Source of the DNA: Arthrobacter sp. SX1312
Lineage (GTDB): Bacteria; Actinomycetota; Actinomycetes; Actinomycetales; Micrococcaceae
Direction: 5' to 3'
NCBI RefSeq assembly: GCF_002929295.1
Contig: NZ_PJIM01000002.1
Span: 1,012,191 to 1,076,190 of the forward strand
Length of the DNA: 64,000 nt
A model generated the notes under the pieces. That model was not told the origin of the DNA, did not search any database, and saw nothing but the letters and a program-made list of their open reading frames with translations. Positions 1 to 7,737 of this stretch are shown here, piece by piece. The translations under genes and the position numbers were made by a program. Position 1 is the first letter of the stretch. Every line of letters starts with the position of its first letter.

Positions 1-83
1 TCGAGGCGGAGGCGGCGACGCAGCAGGAGCTCGAGGACCTCAAGCGGAGGAACGACCGAGGCTATCCTCCAGTGCAGCGCTGA
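1..83 (+). CDS. 3' end of an unidentified gene
   Basis: An open frame enters from the left edge (codons counted from base 3) and stops with TGA at 81-83. The 26 visible residues are charged and helix-like (EAEAATQQELEDL, then KRRNDRGYPPVQR), as in a C-terminal helix or coiled coil. Too little is visible to name a family. Its end would overlap the convergent DUF4287/DUF5655 gene by 44 bp, which is possible but uncommon, so the frame could be chance. Confidence 0.4.
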   Translation, partial: EAEAATQQELEDLKRRNDRGYPPVQR

Positions 84-618
84 GCGCCCGCAGGAGGGCG
101 TCGTTGATGTCGTCCTCGTTCCGGAGCCGGATGCGCCAGGCGAACGGGTCGTCGCCGCGGACCGGTTCGAGTCCGGGGAGGTCCGGCACCGCCAGCCGGA
201 AGGACAGATCGACGGCGGTACGGGTGGTCGGGGCGAGCTGCGCGAACTTCCGCCGCGACGACTGCAGCGAGACGTAGGTCTTCCGCATCTGGATGATCGT
301 CCCGGGTGTCGCCGCGGCCCACAGCAGGATCCGGTCGGCGACGGGCTTGAGGGCCGGCCGGTCCGCGTACTGGGCGTCGTAGAGCTCGTCGGCGGACCGG
401 AGGAACATCTCGGGGAGCCCGAAGACCTCCCAGTCGACGCTCATCAGGCTGTACCCCGTGACCCCCTGCTCCCTGAGCCAGCGGGCCAGGTCCTCGTGCG
501 TCGTGATGCCCGCGGCGCGGGCGTCGCCGGCCCAGTCCGACGGCGTCCGCCCGGTGGTACGGAGGAGGCGTGCCGCGTTCGCGTCCACCATCGACTGCCA
601 GCTCTGCATCTCGGCCAT
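40..618 (-). CDS. DUF4287/DUF5655 domain protein
   Basis: A 192-residue soluble protein without signal peptide or membrane segment. The N-terminal half (about 1-75) resembles DUF4287, with the TGRTPSDWA stretch and GYSLMSVDWEVFG. The C-terminal half (about 85-185) resembles DUF5655, with KTYVSLQSSRRKFAQLAP. Both are small domains of unknown biochemical role, often fused in Actinobacteria. The frame stays open well upstream, but I start at the ATG at 618 because a TACAGT -10 hexamer lies six bases before it, as for a leaderless mRNA. It diverges from the SDR gene at 717. Confidence 0.8.
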   Translation of the reverse strand: MAEMQSWQSMVDANAARLLRTTGRTPSDWAGDARAAGITTHEDLARWLREQGVTGYSLMSVDWEVFGLPEMFLRSADELYDAQYADRPALKPVADRILLWAAATPGTIIQMRKTYVSLQSSRRKFAQLAPTTRTAVDLSFRLAVPDLPGLEPVRGDDPFAWRIRLRNEDDINDALLRALSAALEDSLGRSSA

Positions 619-624
619 GCCCAC

Positions 625-630
625 ACTGTA
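625..630 (-). promoter_or_regulatory. -10 box of a likely leaderless promoter for the DUF4287/DUF5655 gene
   Basis: TACAGT on the minus strand ends six bases before the ATG at 618, so transcription would begin at or within a base or two of the start codon. No ribosome binding site is seen. This is inference from spacing only. Confidence 0.45.
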
Positions 631-704
631 GCGGCAGCGGTGGCGCACGATCCTCGGGTCCGCACGGCCGGTCCGCGTGCCGGAAAGGCGCCGACGGGCG
701 TTGC

Positions 705-710
705 TACACT
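705..710 (+). promoter_or_regulatory. -10 box of a likely leaderless promoter for the SDR gene
   Basis: TACACT is followed by six bases and then the ATG at 717. No Shine-Dalgarno sequence fits in between. It mirrors the arrangement before the divergent gene at 618. Confidence 0.45.
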
Positions 711-716
711 CGGCGC

Positions 717-1400
717 ATGACTGAGCTGAGCGGTGCCCATGTCCTCGTCGTCGGCGCCACCGGCGTCCTCGGGGCCGAGCTGTCCCGCCAGCTCGCGGCA
801 CAGGGGGCCCGGCTCACGCTCTCCGGGCGGTCCGAGGACAAACTGGGGGGACTCGCGGAGGAACTCGGGGAGGCCGTCGTCGGTCGCGTCGCCGCTGATC
901 TGGGCAGGCCCACGGGCCCGGCGGACATCGCCGCCGCGGTGTACGGCCGGGAACTGGACGGACTCGTGTTCGCGTCCGGCGTGGTGGCCTTCGGGCCCGC
1001 CACCGAGGTCGACGACGACACCCTCGACGAGCTCGTGCTCGTGAACCTGCTCGGCTACATGCGGCTCGTCCGTGCGGTCGCCCCCTCGCTCGGGAAGGAC
1101 TCGTTCATCGCGCAGATCAGTGCCGTCGTCGCCGAGAGCCCGACGGCGGGTATGGCCGCGTACTCGGCCACGAAGGCGGGGCTGAGCGCATACGGGAAGG
1201 CACTGACGCTGGAGCTGCGCCGGCAGGGCGTCCGGGTCCTCGACGCGCGTCCGCCGCACACGGAGACCGGGTTGGCGACGCGGCCTATCGCAGGGGAGGC
1301 CCCCAGGCTGCCGCAGGGCAAGGATCCGGTGGCCGTCGCCGGACGCATCGTCAGCGCCATCCGCGACGGTGAACGGGACCTGGCCTCGTCCGCGTTCTGA
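717..1400 (+). CDS. SDR family NAD(P)-dependent oxidoreductase
   Basis: A 227-residue short-chain dehydrogenase/reductase, a cytoplasmic Rossmann-fold enzyme. The cofactor motif GATGVLG is at 13-19. The catalytic set is N110, S135, Y149 and K153 (YSATK), so the enzyme looks intact. It is slightly shorter than the usual 245-260 residues and has a reduced substrate-binding C-terminus. The substrate cannot be told from sequence. A longer frame is open upstream, but the ATG at 717 is preferred because of the -10 box six bases before it and because homologous sequence starts there. It is convergent with the MFS gene, with 28 bp between stops. Confidence 0.87.
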   Translation: MTELSGAHVLVVGATGVLGAELSRQLAAQGARLTLSGRSEDKLGGLAEELGEAVVGRVAADLGRPTGPADIAAAVYGRELDGLVFASGVVAFGPATEVDDDTLDELVLVNLLGYMRLVRAVAPSLGKDSFIAQISAVVAESPTAGMAAYSATKAGLSAYGKALTLELRRQGVRVLDARPPHTETGLATRPIAGEAPRLPQGKDPVAVAGRIVSAIRDGERDLASSAF

Positions 1401-1428
1401 GGCCGTCAGCCCGGGGAGCGGCCCCGTC

Positions 1429-2613
1429 CTACCGCACCCGTGCGACGCGGGCCGGCATCGGGACGGCGGCGACGGCACTGACCGCGCACGCGAGAGCCGC
1501 CGCCGGGAAGGCGACAGCGGCGCTGCCCGCCTGGAGCAGGAGCCCCGTGAGCGATGCCCCGACCGCCTGCCCGAGCACGAGGGCGATGAACAGGAGTGAC
1601 GTCCCGGCCGCGCTGTCGGCCGCCGTGGCGGCGGCCCACAGGATGAGCACGGACGTCGCTGCCGTGTAGGCGAGGCCGAAGCAGAAGACGGCGATATAGG
1701 CCAGGAGGAGGGAACCGGGCGCTGTCCCCACGAGCGTGGTCGCCGCCGCCGTGACGATGGTCGACAGCGACCACGTCACGGGGATGGAATGCCCCGCGAG
1801 CCAGCGGGACACCGCGGCGGCTCCGGCGCCACCCAGCCCCAGGGCTATCCAGGCGCCGGCGGACAGGCCGACGCCCATACCGCCCGCCTGCTCGAGCGTC
1901 GCCCTGCCGTAGACCCACACGGCGGCGGACCCGCTCCCGAAGACGAGGGCGCCGCCGAGCGGCCTGGCCAGTCCGTGCAAACCCGACCGCGCGACGAGCG
2001 AGGGCGCGGCCCGCTGCCCGGCAGGGAGGCCGGGCGTGCCGGTCCCCCTGTCCAGCCGCAGGACAGCGACCATGGACGCCACGGCGAGGACCGCCACCAG
2101 CACCCAGGCCAGGCGCCATGCCTCGCCGAGCACGAGGGACAGGGCCCCCGCGAGGACCACGCCGAACCCCGTCCCCGAATTGACCACCGACTGGAGCCGC
2201 CCCTGGGCCGAGGAGTCGGCGTTGCGGCCGACCAGCTCCACCATGGCGGGGGAGGCAAACCCCGCTCCCATCCCGGCAAGCAGGACTCCTCCCGCGAACA
2301 CCGGGGTGCTGGGGGCGGCGGCGATACCCAGGCTGCCGAGGGTCGCGGAGAGCCCGGCGAGCACGGCCACCGCGCGGGGACGGAGGGAGGCGTGGCGGAA
2401 GCCGATGCCGGCGGACACGCAGTAGAGGATCGAGGCACCGGACGCCAGCAGTCCGCTCACCGCGGGCGTCAGGGGGAACGCCGCGGAGAACGCCGGCAGG
2501 AACAGTCCGTAGCCGAGGCGGGCCAGGCCGTAGGTGACAGCGATGAGCGCGACGCCGGACGTCGCGAACAACAGGGAGTGGGGCCGGGCAGATGACTGTA
2601 ACGATCGTTTCAT
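1429..2613 (-). CDS. MFS transporter (likely efflux)
   Basis: A 394-residue protein with about twelve hydrophobic segments, typical of the major facilitator superfamily and close to the drug/metabolite exporter groups. The loop after TM2 carries a weak form of the family motif (GFRHASLRPR). The gene is divergent from a TetR regulator with only 26 bp between start codons, the usual layout of a repressor-controlled efflux pump. I chose the ATG at 2613 (MKRSLQ). An alternative start at 2661 adds sixteen non-hydrophobic residues. The shared palindrome covers the start codon. The exported compound is unknown. Confidence 0.85.
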   Translation of the reverse strand: MKRSLQSSARPHSLLFATSGVALIAVTYGLARLGYGLFLPAFSAAFPLTPAVSGLLASGASILYCVSAGIGFRHASLRPRAVAVLAGLSATLGSLGIAAAPSTPVFAGGVLLAGMGAGFASPAMVELVGRNADSSAQGRLQSVVNSGTGFGVVLAGALSLVLGEAWRLAWVLVAVLAVASMVAVLRLDRGTGTPGLPAGQRAAPSLVARSGLHGLARPLGGALVFGSGSAAVWVYGRATLEQAGGMGVGLSAGAWIALGLGGAGAAAVSRWLAGHSIPVTWSLSTIVTAAATTLVGTAPGSLLLAYIAVFCFGLAYTAATSVLILWAAATAADSAAGTSLLFIALVLGQAVGASLTGLLLQAGSAAVAFPAAALACAVSAVAAVPMPARVARVR

Positions 2614-2627
2614 TGAAACGAACGTTA
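2599..2627. promoter_or_regulatory. Palindromic operator between MFS and TetR genes
   Basis: A 29-bp near-perfect palindrome centred on 2613, with half-sites AACGATCGTTTCA and TGAAACGAACGTT, mismatched only at one symmetric pair and the centre. It fills the 26-bp gap and covers the MFS start codon. TetR repressors commonly bind such sites between their own gene and the gene they control. That this TetR binds here is inferred. Confidence 0.8.
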
Positions 2628-2639
2628 TACCCTTGTCCC

Positions 2640-3233
2640 ATGGCACTACAACCAACGGCACGGGACAGGCTGCTCGACGCGGCGGAGGACCTCACAGCGA
2701 CGCAGGGGGTGAGCGTCACCCCCGTCGACGCGATCCTCCAGCGCGCCCGGGTCTCGCCGGCCACGCTCTACGCGCACTTCGGCAACAAGGAAGGCCTGAT
2801 CACGCAGGCCCTGCGCCGTCGGCTGACCCGGTGGGACACCACCTGGCAGGAATGCGTCGACGAGGCGCTCACCCCCGAGGAGAAGCTGCTCGCCGTCTTC
2901 ACCGCACTCTCCCGGCACCGGCATGCCCTCACGCCCTCGCGGTGGTGCGTGTTCCTCGGCGTCGCCGCGGAGACCCCGCACCCCGGGCGGGACCTCGAGG
3001 ACGCGCTCGCCGCCGACACCCGGCTGCTCCTGGGCCGGCTGGAGGACCTGGCGGTCCCCCTCCTGGGCGCGCAGCAGGCGCCGCTGCTGGCGGGTCGGCT
3101 CGTCCTGATCTACACCGGCGTCCTCGGGATGATCCTGCGCGGAACGGACGTGGACACCGCCACCGCCGAGGGCCGGCACATCGCCGTCACTACCCTGCGC
3201 GCTTTCACCGGACCGACGTCCCCGGGGCGCTGA
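2640..3233 (+). CDS. TetR/AcrR family transcriptional regulator
   Basis: A 197-residue regulator. The N-terminal helix-turn-helix lies at about 10-55: RDRLLDAAEDL opens helix 1 and SPATLYAHFGNKEGL (39-53) is the signature recognition-helix region. The C-terminal part is a ligand-sensing domain with no recognisable ligand class. It is transcribed away from the MFS exporter and separated from it by the palindromic operator, so it probably represses both genes until an inducer binds. The start at 2640 places the helix-turn-helix at the usual distance from the N-terminus; the frame is open for sixteen codons further upstream through the operator. Confidence 0.88.
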   Translation: MALQPTARDRLLDAAEDLTATQGVSVTPVDAILQRARVSPATLYAHFGNKEGLITQALRRRLTRWDTTWQECVDEALTPEEKLLAVFTALSRHRHALTPSRWCVFLGVAAETPHPGRDLEDALAADTRLLLGRLEDLAVPLLGAQQAPLLAGRLVLIYTGVLGMILRGTDVDTATAEGRHIAVTTLRAFTGPTSPGR

Positions 3234-3267
3234 GCGCCGGCACGGGTCGGTGCCGCTCGGCGCGCGG

Positions 3268-4302
3268 TCAGGCGAAGTCCCGGACCTTCTTCCAGCCGGG
3301 ATCGAAGGTGTGCCGCGCGGTGACGTCGCGCCGTTCGCGGGCCGCGGCGTCGAGGACGTCCCTGCCGTTCTGGTCCTCCGAGTCGGAGTAGAAGTGGAGG
3401 GTCCGGACGCCCCTGGACGTCTCGGCGGCCACCAGCATCCCCCGGAGCCCGAGCGCCGTCACGAGCGAGTCCTCGAGGCCGTTCAGGGCGTCGAACGCCG
3501 CGGGGCGGGGGAGGCCCTGCTCGTCGGCGTCGAACGGGACCCGCAGTGCCGTGTGGAGGTCGAAGCGCGGATGGTCGATCCACCGCAGCGGGCGCAGGAC
3601 CCGCACGAGGATCGGATGGCCCGCTCCGAGGGTCCCCTGCAGGAGGAGCCAGTCCGGTGCGGGGAGGGTGCGGGCGAGGTCCGCGACCCGGGCCGGCAGG
3701 TCCGCTGCAGGGATGCTGTCCACCACGTCACGGGCGATGCAGTCCACGCGGCGGATCCAGCGTTCGACGTCGTCCTCACCGAGCAGCCATTCGAGCAGCA
3801 GGACGCACAATCCGTATTCGTCGTCCCATTGCCCGGTGAAGCCGGGGTTGTACACGGAGACGATGAAGCCGTCACCCGCGCGGGTCACCGCGGCATGCAC
3901 GCGGGTCCGGCGGAGGTCGAAGGTCCGGCCGCGGTAGGTGATGGTGGATTCCAGCATGTCCGGTTTGGCGCTGCGGGCGGGGACGAAGTCCCACCGGGGG
4001 CCGGGCGGCGGGGACGCCCGGTACCAGCGTTCGGCCACCGGACGCAGCGACGCGTCGCCACCGCTGGAGACGCACAGCGTGTGCTCGGCGTCGGTGCCGG
4101 TGCGGGTCTCCCATTCGAGGCCACGCGCGATCGCCTGCACACGCCGGGTCATGACGTCCACGTAGGCATCGAAGTCGCCGGCCCGCGTGGCATCGGTCAG
4201 GAGCTCTTCGCCGTCGTCCGCCCACCAGCGCCAGAAGGCTTCGATCGGGTCCGTCCCGGCCCTGCGGGCGGAACCCCTGCGGCGGCTGAAGATCCCTCTC
4301 AC
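3268..4302 (-). CDS. DUF695 domain protein
   Basis: A 344-residue cytoplasmic protein with no signal peptide or membrane segment. The N-terminal 230 residues are a tryptophan-rich region seen in Actinobacteria (FWRWWADDGEELL near the start). The C-terminal 100 residues match DUF695 (GVRTLHFYSDSEDQNGRD). DUF695 has no assigned biochemical role. The start is GTG at 4302, preceded by an AGGAG that is unusually close. It lies 27 bp upstream of trmB on the same strand's downstream side, so the two genes may share a transcript starting at trmB. Confidence 0.75.
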   Translation of the reverse strand: MRGIFSRRRGSARRAGTDPIEAFWRWWADDGEELLTDATRAGDFDAYVDVMTRRVQAIARGLEWETRTGTDAEHTLCVSSGGDASLRPVAERWYRASPPPGPRWDFVPARSAKPDMLESTITYRGRTFDLRRTRVHAAVTRAGDGFIVSVYNPGFTGQWDDEYGLCVLLLEWLLGEDDVERWIRRVDCIARDVVDSIPAADLPARVADLARTLPAPDWLLLQGTLGAGHPILVRVLRPLRWIDHPRFDLHTALRVPFDADEQGLPRPAAFDALNGLEDSLVTALGLRGMLVAAETSRGVRTLHFYSDSEDQNGRDVLDAAARERRDVTARHTFDPGWKKVRDFA

Positions 4303-4329
4303 TCCTGCGTCCCCGGTGCTCGCGGGCGC

Positions 4330-5208
4330 TCAGCGGCGGCGGTAGGTGAGGTCGAACACCATGCGCCCGGCCTCGATCGCCTTGTTCTCGAAACTGGTGA
4401 GGGTGCGGCCCCCGAAACGGGGGGCCCAGCCGCCGAGCGAGTCCGTCCCCTCGTTGACGCCCGTGTTCCCGGTGCTCACCGGATCACGGCCCTCACGCAC
4501 GGGCGCACCGCCGACCACCGATTCCACCCCGCTCTGCCAGACCCGGGTGAGCGGACTGTCCGCGCCGCTGCGTTCGCCGTCGTGGAGGTTCTCGAACTGC
4601 GGATGCGCGTCGAGGGCGGCGCGCATCTGCACGGCGTAGCTCGACCAGTCGGTGGCGAGGCGGAACAGCCCTCCGGGGGCGATGATGCGGGCGGCGAGCT
4701 CGACGTAGTCCTCCTTCACGAGCCGGCGCTTGTGGTGGCGGGCCTTGTGCCAGGGGTCGGGGAAGAAGGTCCAGAGCTCGGCGACGGACGACGCCGGGAT
4801 CATCCCCTCGAAGGCCTCCGCCGCATTGACCTGAGCGGTCCGCACGTTCGTCAGGTCCTTCTGGCTGATGCGCAGCATGGTCTGGGCCAGCCCGGGGCGG
4901 TACACCTCGAGAGCCAGGTAGTCGCGGTCCGGGTCGAGTTCTGCGGCGTGCGCGATGGCTTCGCCCAGTCCGGACCCGACCTCGACGACGAGCGGCGCCG
5001 ACCGGCCGAAGGCGGCCTCGACGTCGAGCACGAAGCCGGGCGCCACCGAGGTGTCGGCGTTGTGGACGCGCGGGACGTCCAGGAGGAAGGCCTCGGCGAG
5101 TTCGTCCCAGGCCTCGCGCCGCCTGCCCTGGAGGCGCGAGCCCCGCCGGACGAAGGACACGGGCTGGGTGCGGTGCGGCTGGTCGGGGGTCTGTACTTGA
5201 GGATCCAT
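4330..5208 (-). CDS. trmB: tRNA (guanosine(46)-N7)-methyltransferase
   Basis: A 292-residue SAM-dependent enzyme that methylates G46 in the variable loop of tRNA. The SAM-binding motif VEVGSGLGEA is at 75-84. The TrmB signature FFPDPWHKARHHKRR is at 148-162, with the TDWSSYA segment further on. The C-terminal part is longer than in Escherichia coli TrmB, with a glycine/asparagine-rich insert around 235-265. The frame is open about sixty codons upstream; I start at the ATG at 5208 (GGGAG just before it), though the adjacent GTG at 5211 is also possible. It is divergent from the DEAD-box helicase. Confidence 0.92.
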   Translation of the reverse strand: MDPQVQTPDQPHRTQPVSFVRRGSRLQGRRREAWDELAEAFLLDVPRVHNADTSVAPGFVLDVEAAFGRSAPLVVEVGSGLGEAIAHAAELDPDRDYLALEVYRPGLAQTMLRISQKDLTNVRTAQVNAAEAFEGMIPASSVAELWTFFPDPWHKARHHKRRLVKEDYVELAARIIAPGGLFRLATDWSSYAVQMRAALDAHPQFENLHDGERSGADSPLTRVWQSGVESVVGGAPVREGRDPVSTGNTGVNEGTDSLGGWAPRFGGRTLTSFENKAIEAGRMVFDLTYRRR

Positions 5209-5501
5209 CACTCCCAAGGCTACCGGCCGCGGGTCGTCGCGGCGCTCGGGCAGGGCCCGCGATGCGGGGTTCCGGCGCTCCGGCTGGTAAACTGGGAGAA
5301 CTTGCCTGCGCACGGCCGACCATGTCATCCAGACTGGCGTCATCCAGAACAGCGCGCAGCCTGCGTCGATAGAACGCATTCTTTTGTCCCGCATCCAGCT
5401 CGCACGATCGTGAGCGCGGTGGACACTGTCTGACTCTTCTTCGGCGAACCCCTGCGCCGACCGGCGCCGGGGAACATGAGAAGAAAGTTCGTGTACTCCA
5501 C
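5209..5501 (+). promoter_or_regulatory. Intergenic region with putative helicase promoter and long leader
   Basis: This 293-bp gap separates the divergent trmB and helicase genes. A TGGTAAACT at 5285-5293 could be an extended -10 box, which would give the helicase a leader of about 200 bases. Within it are a direct repeat of GTCATCCAGA about 16 bp apart (near 5325-5350) and a CCGGCGCCGG palindrome near 5463-5472. DEAD-box helicase mRNAs often have long regulated leaders, but no known riboswitch is recognised here. Confidence 0.35.
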
Positions 5502-7175
5502 ATGACTACTTTTGCCGCCCTCGGTGTGCCCAAGGCGCTGGTCGAGAACCTCGCCGCGCAGGGCATCGCCGAACCCTTCCCCATCCAGGTCAAGTCGCTG
5601 CCCGACTCCCTCGCGGGGCGCGACGTCCTCGGCCGCGGCCGCACCGGCTCGGGCAAGACCCTCGCCTTCGCGCTCCCCATGGTCGCGCGCCTCGCCGACC
5701 AGGAAGCGGCTTACCGCCGCAAGCCCGGGCGCCCGCTGGCCCTGGTCCTCGCTCCTACACGTGAGCTCGCCACGCAGATCAACGCCACGGTCGAACCCCT
5801 AGCCAAGGAACTGGGCCTGAACACCACCGTCATCTACGGTGGAGTCTCCCAGCAGCGCCAGGAGAAGGCCCTGCGCGCCGGCGTCGACATCGTCATCGCC
5901 TGTCCCGGGCGCCTCGAGGACCTGATGCGGCAGAAGCTGATCACCCTCGAGTCCGTGGAGATCACCATCCTCGACGAGGCCGACCACATGGCGGACCTCG
6001 GCTTCCTGCCCGTCGTGAAGAAGCTGCTCGACACGACCCCGGCCGACGGCCAGCGCCTGCTGTTCTCGGCGACGCTGGACAACGGTGTGGACAAGGTGGT
6101 CAACCGCTACATGACCAACCCGGTCACCCACTCGGTCGACGACCCCCAGGCCGCGGTCACCACCATGGAGCACCACGTGCTGCTGATCGGCGACCAGACG
6201 CAGAAGAAGCAGCTGATCGTCCAGCTCGCCTCCGGCTCCGGCCGCCGCCTGCTCTTCATGCGCACCAAGCACCACGCGCGGAAGCTCGCCAAGACCCTCA
6301 CCGACGCCGGCATCCCCGCCGTCGACCTGCACGGCAACCTGTCGCAGAACGCCCGCGACCGCAATCTCGCCGAGTTCTCCTCGGGTGACGTCCGCGTGCT
6401 CGTCGCCACCGACGTCGCCGCGCGCGGCGTGCACGTCGACGACGTCGAACTGGTGGTCCACGTGGACCCGCCCACGGAGCACAAGGCCTACCTGCACCGC
6501 TCGGGCCGCACGGCCCGCGCCGGCTCGTCGGGCACCGTGGTCACGATCACGTTGCCCGAGCAGAAGTCCGAGGTGCAGAAGCTCATGAAGGCCGCGGGCG
6601 TCGACGTCGCGTTCGAGAACGTGAAGGCGACCTCGCCCCTGGTCCAGTCCCTGACCGGGGACCTCGCGGAGAAGATCGACCCCCGCACCCGTGCGGCGCT
6701 CCTCGTCTCCCGTGAGGCCGCCCGCGGCCAGGGCACGTCCACCGGCGCGAACGCCGAGCGCAAGCGCGCCCGTCGCGGTGCTCCGGCACCGACCGCGGGT
6801 GGTCGGGGGGGCCGCGGCGGCCGGGGACGCGTCTCCGCGGATCCGCAGGCCGCCCAGGGCAACCGCGCCGATCGCCGCAAGGACCAGCCGCAGGCACCCC
6901 GCTTCGGTACCGACACCGGTGCCGCGGCGAAGACCGGCGGTACCCGCCGTCGTACCGAGGAGCCCCGCACCGCCTCGGAGACGACGTCGCGCAGCCGCCG
7001 TCCGGCGTCGGGCCAGCGCGTCGGCGACGCCGTCCCCCGGACGGCCGCCGGGGCTCCCGCGGCCGGTGGCCAGCGCAGCCATGCGCCGTCGGCCGCACGC
7101 TCCGAGGGTGCCCGCCGCTCCGGTGGCTCCCGCAGGGCGAGCGTCCCGGCGTCGAACGACCGCCGCCCGCGCTAG
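5502..7175 (+). CDS. DEAD-box ATP-dependent RNA helicase
   Basis: A 557-residue RNA helicase. All core motifs are seen: a Q-motif region (FPIQVKSLPDSLAGRD), Walker A GRTGSGKT (46-53), PTRELA (85-90), DEAD (158-161), SAT (189-191), ARGVHV and HRSGRTARAG. The tail from about residue 400 is low-complexity, rich in Arg, Gly, Ala and Pro with RGG-like repeats, which usually gives nonspecific RNA binding. Such proteins remodel rRNA or mRNA, often in the cold. The tail is of ordinary actinobacterial composition and is followed at once by a strong terminator. Confidence 0.93.
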   Translation: MTTFAALGVPKALVENLAAQGIAEPFPIQVKSLPDSLAGRDVLGRGRTGSGKTLAFALPMVARLADQEAAYRRKPGRPLALVLAPTRELATQINATVEPLAKELGLNTTVIYGGVSQQRQEKALRAGVDIVIACPGRLEDLMRQKLITLESVEITILDEADHMADLGFLPVVKKLLDTTPADGQRLLFSATLDNGVDKVVNRYMTNPVTHSVDDPQAAVTTMEHHVLLIGDQTQKKQLIVQLASGSGRRLLFMRTKHHARKLAKTLTDAGIPAVDLHGNLSQNARDRNLAEFSSGDVRVLVATDVAARGVHVDDVELVVHVDPPTEHKAYLHRSGRTARAGSSGTVVTITLPEQKSEVQKLMKAAGVDVAFENVKATSPLVQSLTGDLAEKIDPRTRAALLVSREAARGQGTSTGANAERKRARRGAPAPTAGGRGGRGGRGRVSADPQAAQGNRADRRKDQPQAPRFGTDTGAAAKTGGTRRRTEEPRTASETTSRSRRPASGQRVGDAVPRTAAGAPAAGGQRSHAPSAARSEGARRSGGSRRASVPASNDRRPR

Positions 7176-7188
7176 CACCACACGCCGA

Positions 7189-7222
7189 TGAGGCCCCCTA
7201 CCCGTCCGGGTAGGGGGCCTCA
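7189..7222 (+). terminator. Terminator after the helicase gene
   Basis: A perfect hairpin, TGAGGCCCCCTACCC paired with GGGTAGGGGGCCTCA around a GTCC loop, begins 13 bp after the helicase stop. No T-run follows, which is common in high-GC Actinobacteria. Confidence 0.85.
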
Positions 7223-7270
7223 CGCGTCCCGGGTGGTGCGGGCGTGCGCCGGGTGGGGAAGAATGGCCGG

Positions 7271-7672
7271 ATGAACGCACTCCTGAACGTCATCTGGCTC
7301 CTCTTCGGCGGCATCTGGCTCGCCCTCGGCTATTTCGCGGCGGGCGTCATCTGCTGCCTGCTGGTCGTGACCATCCCGTTCGGTATCGCGTCGTTCCGGA
7401 TCGGGGTGTACGCGCTGTGGCCGTTCGGCCAGACCGTCGTGAACCGGGGCGGGCAGATGGGGGCGTGGTCCACGATCGGCAACGTGATCTGGCTGCTCGT
7501 CGCGGGCATCTGGATCGCCATCGGCCACGTGGTCACGGCCATCCCGATGTTCGTGAGCATCATCGGCATCCCGCTGGGCATCGCGAACCTCAAGCTGATC
7601 CCGGTGTCGCTGGCGCCGCTCGGCAAGGTCATCGTCCCGTCCCAGGGAACCTACCTGCCGACCTACCGCTGA
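7271..7672 (+). CDS. YccF domain membrane protein
   Basis: A 133-residue inner membrane protein made of two copies of a YccF-type (DUF307) unit: NVIWLLFGGIWLALGY near the start and NVIWLLVAGIWIAIGH about 65 residues later, each followed by IPFGIA or IPLGIA. Three to four transmembrane segments are predicted by eye. The function of the family is not known. The ATG at 7271 is chosen over an upstream in-frame ATG because the first repeat begins right after it. It is convergent with the flotillin gene. Confidence 0.85.
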   Translation: MNALLNVIWLLFGGIWLALGYFAAGVICCLLVVTIPFGIASFRIGVYALWPFGQTVVNRGGQMGAWSTIGNVIWLLVAGIWIAIGHVVTAIPMFVSIIGIPLGIANLKLIPVSLAPLGKVIVPSQGTYLPTYR

Positions 7673-7737
7673 CCTCCCGGCCGACGTGCCGCTGACGGAC
7701 CGCCGCCGGACGCCCGGCGACGGCCCGCATCCGGCGG

